Source: Candidatus Binatus sp.
GTDB lineage: Bacteria > Desulfobacterota > Binatia > Binatales > Binataceae
Assembly: GCF_030646925.1 (NCBI RefSeq)
Contig: NZ_JAUSKL010000065.1
Span: 1-44,113, forward strand
Direction: 5' to 3'
DNA length: 44,113 nucleotides
This document shows positions 41,306 through 44,113 of the stretch, piece after piece (the stretch's first letter is position 1; each line of letters begins with the position of its first letter). Position numbers and translations under genes: made by a program. The notes under the pieces are model-generated. The model did no database searches. It saw only the letters and a list, made by a program, of their open reading frames with translations, and had not been told where the DNA came from.

Positions 41306-41575
41306 TCAGTAGTGATAGCGCGCCTGTAGGAAATCAACGCGCCCGGCGCTGACTGCGTACACCAGGCGATGCTCCTCGGTGACGCGGCGCGACCACGCCC
41401 CCGCGAGGACGTATTTCAGCGGCTCGGGTTTCCCGACGCCCTGAAACGGATCCCGCATCACCGCTTCCACCAAATCCAGGATCCTCAGCGCCACCTTCCG
41501 ATTCGTCTCGACCCAGTACCGCAAATCCTGGCGAAATTCAGGATGAAAGATCGCGAGCCGCTCAGACTTTGCCAA
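41306..41575 (-). CDS. YoeB-family toxin (mRNA interferase)
   Basis: An 89-residue toxin closely resembling E. coli YoeB: GKPEPLKYVLAGAWSRRVTE, EEHRLVYAV and the C-terminal RYHY, so the catalytic Glu, Arg, His and Tyr are all kept. It cleaves mRNA at the ribosome. The start is TTG 41575, overlapping the antitoxin stop by 14 bases; TTG 41602 is an alternative. Coupled to the antitoxin upstream. Intact and likely active. Confidence 0.9.
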   Translation of the reverse strand: MAKSERLAIFHPEFRQDLRYWVETNRKVALRILDLVEAVMRDPFQGVGKPEPLKYVLAGAWSRRVTEEHRLVYAVSAGRVDFLQARYHY

Positions 41576-41846
41576 GCCCGAACTCGCGCCGGAGCTTTTC
41601 AATCGATTGCGGCTTCAGTCGCCTGCCGCGAGCCCGGCTCAAAGCTGTTATCAGTCGTTTGGCGTTCACCGGCGAACGTAGCAGATGTGCCGTCTCGAGC
41701 AGGGATTCGAGCTCATCGGCCGCGACCAATGCGACGTCGCGAGCGCCGCGGCGATGAATTATCAGGACCTCGCGGCTCTCCGCGACGTCATCGCAGAGCG
41801 AGGCGAAATTCGCGCGCGCCTCGGTATAGGATGTTTCTTTCGCCAT
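41562..41846 (-). CDS. YefM/Phd-family antitoxin
   Basis: A 94-residue antitoxin: N-terminal Phd fold (SYTEARANFASLCDDVAESR, then VLIIHRRGARDVALVAADE) that binds DNA as a dimer, and a helical C-terminus (LLETAHLLRSPVNAKRLITAL) that wraps the toxin. It neutralises the YoeB-like protein and represses its own operon. Upstream lies the 207-bp inverted-repeat element. Confidence 0.88.
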   Translation of the reverse strand: MAKETSYTEARANFASLCDDVAESREVLIIHRRGARDVALVAADELESLLETAHLLRSPVNAKRLITALSRARGRRLKPQSIEKLRREFGLGKV

Positions 41847-41916
41847 CGCTTACTTGTACCGTATTCCTGTACATCATGCGACCGCGTTCGGCATCAGCCG
41901 ACCAGTCCGACCGTCC

Positions 41917-42123
41917 GTCATCCCGAGCGCAGGCTGCCGGAGTCGAGAGATCTGCGCGCTGGCTATGGTCGCATGGCTGAGTTCAGATCATTTCCTTTGC
42001 CTCGCCCGCTTCGTTGCGGGAGAGGCGCGCCGAAGCGCGTAAGCGACGAGGCGGGTGAGGGTGCAGTCGGCGCGAAGAAAGGATCCGGGATTCTTCGCTT
42101 CGGCAGCCTCCGCTCTGAATGAC
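41917..42123. mobile_element. Non-coding element with long terminal inverted repeats (MITE/REP-like)
   Basis: The ends, about 41917-41953 and 42088-42123, are imperfect inverted repeats: the left begins GTCATCCCGAGCG and carries AGGCTGCCG, the right end read backwards begins GTCATTCAGAGCG and also carries AGGCTGCCG. Inside, a second hairpin pairs 42000-42017 with 42043-42060 (15 of 18). It contains no gene and fills most of the gap between the antitoxin and the GNAT gene. Repeats beginning GTCATCCCGAGCG are familiar from many genomes as dispersed intergenic elements; movement by a trans-acting transposase is inference. Confidence 0.6.
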
Positions 42124-42139
42124 AGAAAGGAGGTGCGCG

Positions 42140-43216
42140 CTACACCCTCAAATCCCTGCGATAGGTGATGTAGTTCGCGCAGATTTTCGCGCCGAGCTTT
42201 TCCGCGGTGCGGCGCGACGGCCAGTTGTCGTCGAGCACCAAAGTATAGCTAAGGTACTTCGATCCATTCCTGATCAGGCGCAGATACGAGTACGCTGCCA
42301 TCGCGAGATTCACGCCGCGCCCCCGCCCTGCTTCGAGCACGCCGATACCCAGAAAATTGAGCTTCTCATGATCGGCGAGCGTCCGTCCCGGTTTGAGGAT
42401 CACTCCTTCGACGTTGGGCGGTGTAACCATCAGCGCGCCGACCGGCGCGCCGTCCTTGTACGCGAGCACCGACGTCTCGAGCCCGCCGCTGATACTGAAG
42501 TAGTCGAACAGGAATGACATCTCGCCGCGGCTGAAAGGGGTCATCCCCCAGTGGCGCGAGAACGCCTGGTTCCAGGTCGGCTCGAAGTCGTTCAGGCGCC
42601 GCGACTCCGGCACATCCTTCAGCGCGAGGATCTCGAATCCCGCGCGCCGGCATGCTTCCAGCGCGCTCTCGTAGCGCGCGATCAATTCAGGCGTGACCTT
42701 GATCTTGTAATCGACCCAGCCGCGCTCCGACTCGAAGCCTGCGTCCTTCAGCAGCGCGTGATAGTAAGGCGGATTCTGCCGCGCGATGTCCGGCGGCAGG
42801 GTCTCGTAGTCGTCGATCACGTAGGGAAATTCGAGCAGGCCGTAGCCAGTTCTCGCGACCGCCGCGCCGCGCGATTTCAGCCACGACGCGGCCTCGTCGA
42901 TCATCAGTCTGACGCCGTCGCGCGCGTCGGGCATCGCCTCGAACATCACGATATGCCCGAGCGCTTCCTTCCAATGACGCTGGTAGGATCCGTCGATAAG
43001 AGCGACCGCGCGCGCGACCATCCGCCCGTTGTCGATCACCGCAAACGGACACAGCTTGCGATCGACGGCAAACGGGCCTTCACCCATCAGCAGCGGCAAC
43101 TGCACGGCTATCTGCGAGGGCCATCGCGCGCTCCGGTACTCATAGACGCGATCGTGAAACCGCACGAACTCAGTCAGCGCGGCCTCCCCCCTCGGACTCT
43201 CGATTTTAACTGCCAA
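42140..43216 (-). CDS. GNAT-family N-acetyltransferase
   Basis: A 358-residue protein. The C-terminal half carries the acetyl-CoA-binding pattern of GNAT enzymes (GIGVLEAGRGRGVNLAMAAYSYLR, then LVLDDNWPSRRTAEKLGAK), and the N-terminal half looks like a second, degenerate GNAT domain (FAVIDNGRMVARAVALID). Double-GNAT proteins of this size modify a wide range of substrates. No neighbour hints at the target. Divergent from dodecin. Confidence 0.78.
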   Translation of the reverse strand: MAVKIESPRGEAALTEFVRFHDRVYEYRSARWPSQIAVQLPLLMGEGPFAVDRKLCPFAVIDNGRMVARAVALIDGSYQRHWKEALGHIVMFEAMPDARDGVRLMIDEAASWLKSRGAAVARTGYGLLEFPYVIDDYETLPPDIARQNPPYYHALLKDAGFESERGWVDYKIKVTPELIARYESALEACRRAGFEILALKDVPESRRLNDFEPTWNQAFSRHWGMTPFSRGEMSFLFDYFSISGGLETSVLAYKDGAPVGALMVTPPNVEGVILKPGRTLADHEKLNFLGIGVLEAGRGRGVNLAMAAYSYLRLIRNGSKYLSYTLVLDDNWPSRRTAEKLGAKICANYITYRRDLRV

Positions 43217-43344
43217 TCGGTATGTTCCTCGCGATGCGCCCAGGATGGGTTGCGGTGCGCGGGAATCAACGCAAAACTGATCCTAACTTGTTTCCGCTCG
43301 CAGCGTGCGCTAATCACCACGCAGGGCCAAAACTAGCGCCACGA

Positions 43345-43359
43345 TTGACGAAACGTCAA
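43345..43359. promoter_or_regulatory. Short palindrome upstream of dodecin
   Basis: TTGACG-AAA-CGTCAA is a perfect 6-3-6 inverted repeat 40 bases before the dodecin start, in the divergent gap. Could be an operator; no regulator can be named. Confidence 0.35.
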
Positions 43360-43398
43360 ATCAGCGCGTCGGCGATGGCTTCCAAGGAGCGCCCATCC

Positions 43399-43611
43399 AT
43401 GGTTGAAAAAACGATCGAGCTAACGGGAATCTCGGCCAACTCGGTCGAAGAGGCCGTGCAACTTGCAGTCTCGCGCGCCGGCGTCACCATCAAGGGCATC
43501 CACTCGGCGCATCTGGAAGACGTAACCGCTACAATCGAGGCGAACAAGGTGGTACGCTGGAAGGTTAAACTAAAAGTGACCTTCCAGGTCAAGGATGAGC
43601 TACACGAGTGA
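43399..43611 (+). CDS. Dodecin (flavin-storage protein)
   Basis: A 70-residue dodecin: MVEKTIELTGISANSVEEAV, VSRAGVTIKGIHSAHLEDVT and VVRWKVKLKVTFQ, with the flavin-stacking Trp in the VRWKVK strand. Dodecins form hollow 12-mers that sequester flavins or CoA. AAGGAG nine bases before ATG 43399 fixes the start; an earlier ATG at 43375 is less likely. Confidence 0.92.
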   Translation: MVEKTIELTGISANSVEEAVQLAVSRAGVTIKGIHSAHLEDVTATIEANKVVRWKVKLKVTFQVKDELHE

Positions 43612-43620
43612 GTCTTCACC

Positions 43621-43647
43621 GCGCGGAATCGAACGAGGCTTCCGCGC
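43621..43647 (+). terminator. Possible hairpin terminator after dodecin
   Basis: GCGCGGAA (43621-43628) and TTCCGCGC (43640-43647) form a perfect 8-bp stem nine bases past the dodecin stop. There is no T tract, so termination is uncertain. Confidence 0.35.
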
Positions 43648-43747
43648 ACGATGCAACATCTCGCGACGCGTATCGAGCGCAATTCGCGACCAAGCGGCGG
43701 AGCGCAAGGACGTCAAGTCATGCGAAACCAGCCACTGAGAGTAGGTA

Positions 43748-44113
43748 ATGGCCAAAGTAGTCGAGGTTAACCCGGGCATCTACGAACTATTTCTGCCGCT
43801 TCCGATGCGGCCCACGATCATCAACGTTTACCTGATCGATTGCCATGGCGCGTGGGCCTTGGTCGATACCGGGATGAACTCACCGGAGAGCATCGCGGCG
43901 CTCGAAGAATCGCTCGCCGAGGTTGGAATCAAGGTCGAGGACCTCGACGCGATCATCGCGACCCATCATCACATCGATCATTTCGGCGCGTCAGGCGAAC
44001 TTCGCCGCCGCAGCCACGCCATCACGCACATTCATCGCCTCGAAGCAGAACGCGCCGGCCGCATGATCGAGTTCGGCAAGATGAGCCCGGGCGAACGGCC
44101 CGAATCGCGCGCG
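43748..44113 (+). CDS. MBL-fold metallo-hydrolase (cut by window edge)
   Basis: The first 122 residues of a metallo-beta-lactamase-fold protein: VNVYLIDCHGAWALVDTGM-like strand region followed by the metal motif ATHHHIDHFGA (HxHxDH) and the beginning of the next domain. It needs two metal ions and probably hydrolyses a thioester, lactone or similar bond. The reading frame is open to the end of the window. GAGAGTAGGTA precedes the ATG. Confidence 0.85.
   Translation, partial: MAKVVEVNPGIYELFLPLPMRPTIINVYLIDCHGAWALVDTGMNSPESIAALEESLAEVGIKVEDLDAIIATHHHIDHFGASGELRRRSHAITHIHRLEAERAGRMIEFGKMSPGERPESRA

Overview
This is a GC-rich, densely coded window with short intergenic gaps, from a Gram-negative, aerobically respiring bacterium. 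It encodes an aa3-type cytochrome c oxidase with heme A synthesis, a cytochrome b6f/bc-like complex with a multiheme cytochrome c, SecD/YajC, a lipobox protein and Tat/Sec-exported proteins. The mix of luciferase-like flavin monooxygenase, PaaK-like and FadD-like ligases, glutathione S-transferases and a split b6/subunit-IV complex with a large c-type cytochrome resembles uncultivated Candidatus Binatota/Desulfobacterota-type genomes. That placement is inference and needs marker-gene phylogeny.

Layout. 1-6.2 kb (+): the end of an unknown gene, a luciferase-like monooxygenase overlapping an alpha/beta hydrolase, a nucleoside deoxyribosyltransferase-like protein, a small membrane protein, a PaaK-like ligase, and a tandem pair of GSTs of which the first is frameshifted. 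6.3-13.4 kb (-): a ten-gene cytochrome oxidase operon, ctaC-ctaD-ctaA-ctaB-(40-aa protein)-coxIII-(CAMCG protein)-coxIII-coxIV-DUF420, with a good sigma70-type promoter at its head. 13.8-18.1 kb: FadD-like ligase (+), then a minus-strand run of zinc-ribbon protein, unknown protein, 3-hydroxyacyl-CoA dehydrogenase, stand-alone RAM domain and GreA. 18.3-19.2 kb (+): FTR1 iron permease with a promoter and Fur-type box. 19.2-22.1 kb: secreted unknown, four-cluster ferredoxin with a small membrane partner, PlsC, small lipoprotein, VOC protein. 22.1-23.9 kb (-): a fibre-like protein with about 22 copies of a 17-residue repeat and a C-terminal S74 chaperone domain.

24.3-30.1 kb (-): cytochrome b6-like subunit, 48-aa membrane protein, subunit-IV-like protein, 58-aa membrane protein, membrane-anchored octaheme cytochrome c and a cupredoxin-like protein. 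The two small proteins, and a 40-aa one in the oxidase operon, are easily missed and are supported by reading frame, hydrophobicity and tight packing. The only Rieske protein seen lies apart at 39.8 kb (+) with its own terminator.

30.2-43.6 kb: small membrane, exported and regulatory proteins, a PmtA-like methyltransferase, the queA-tgt-yajC-secD cluster (no secF beside it), a radical SAM protein, a TolB-like propeller, the Rieske protein, a second alpha/beta hydrolase, a YefM/YoeB toxin-antitoxin pair, a 207-bp element with terminal inverted repeats, a GNAT protein and dodecin. An MBL-fold hydrolase runs off the right edge.

Inferred logic: the b6-like complex, Rieske protein, octaheme cytochrome and perhaps the cupredoxin-like protein form a quinol-oxidising route feeding the aa3 oxidase. 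The best candidate for a poorly described system is this split b6-type/octaheme complex with its unannotated small subunits. No tRNA, rRNA, CRISPR array or insertion sequence was recognised.
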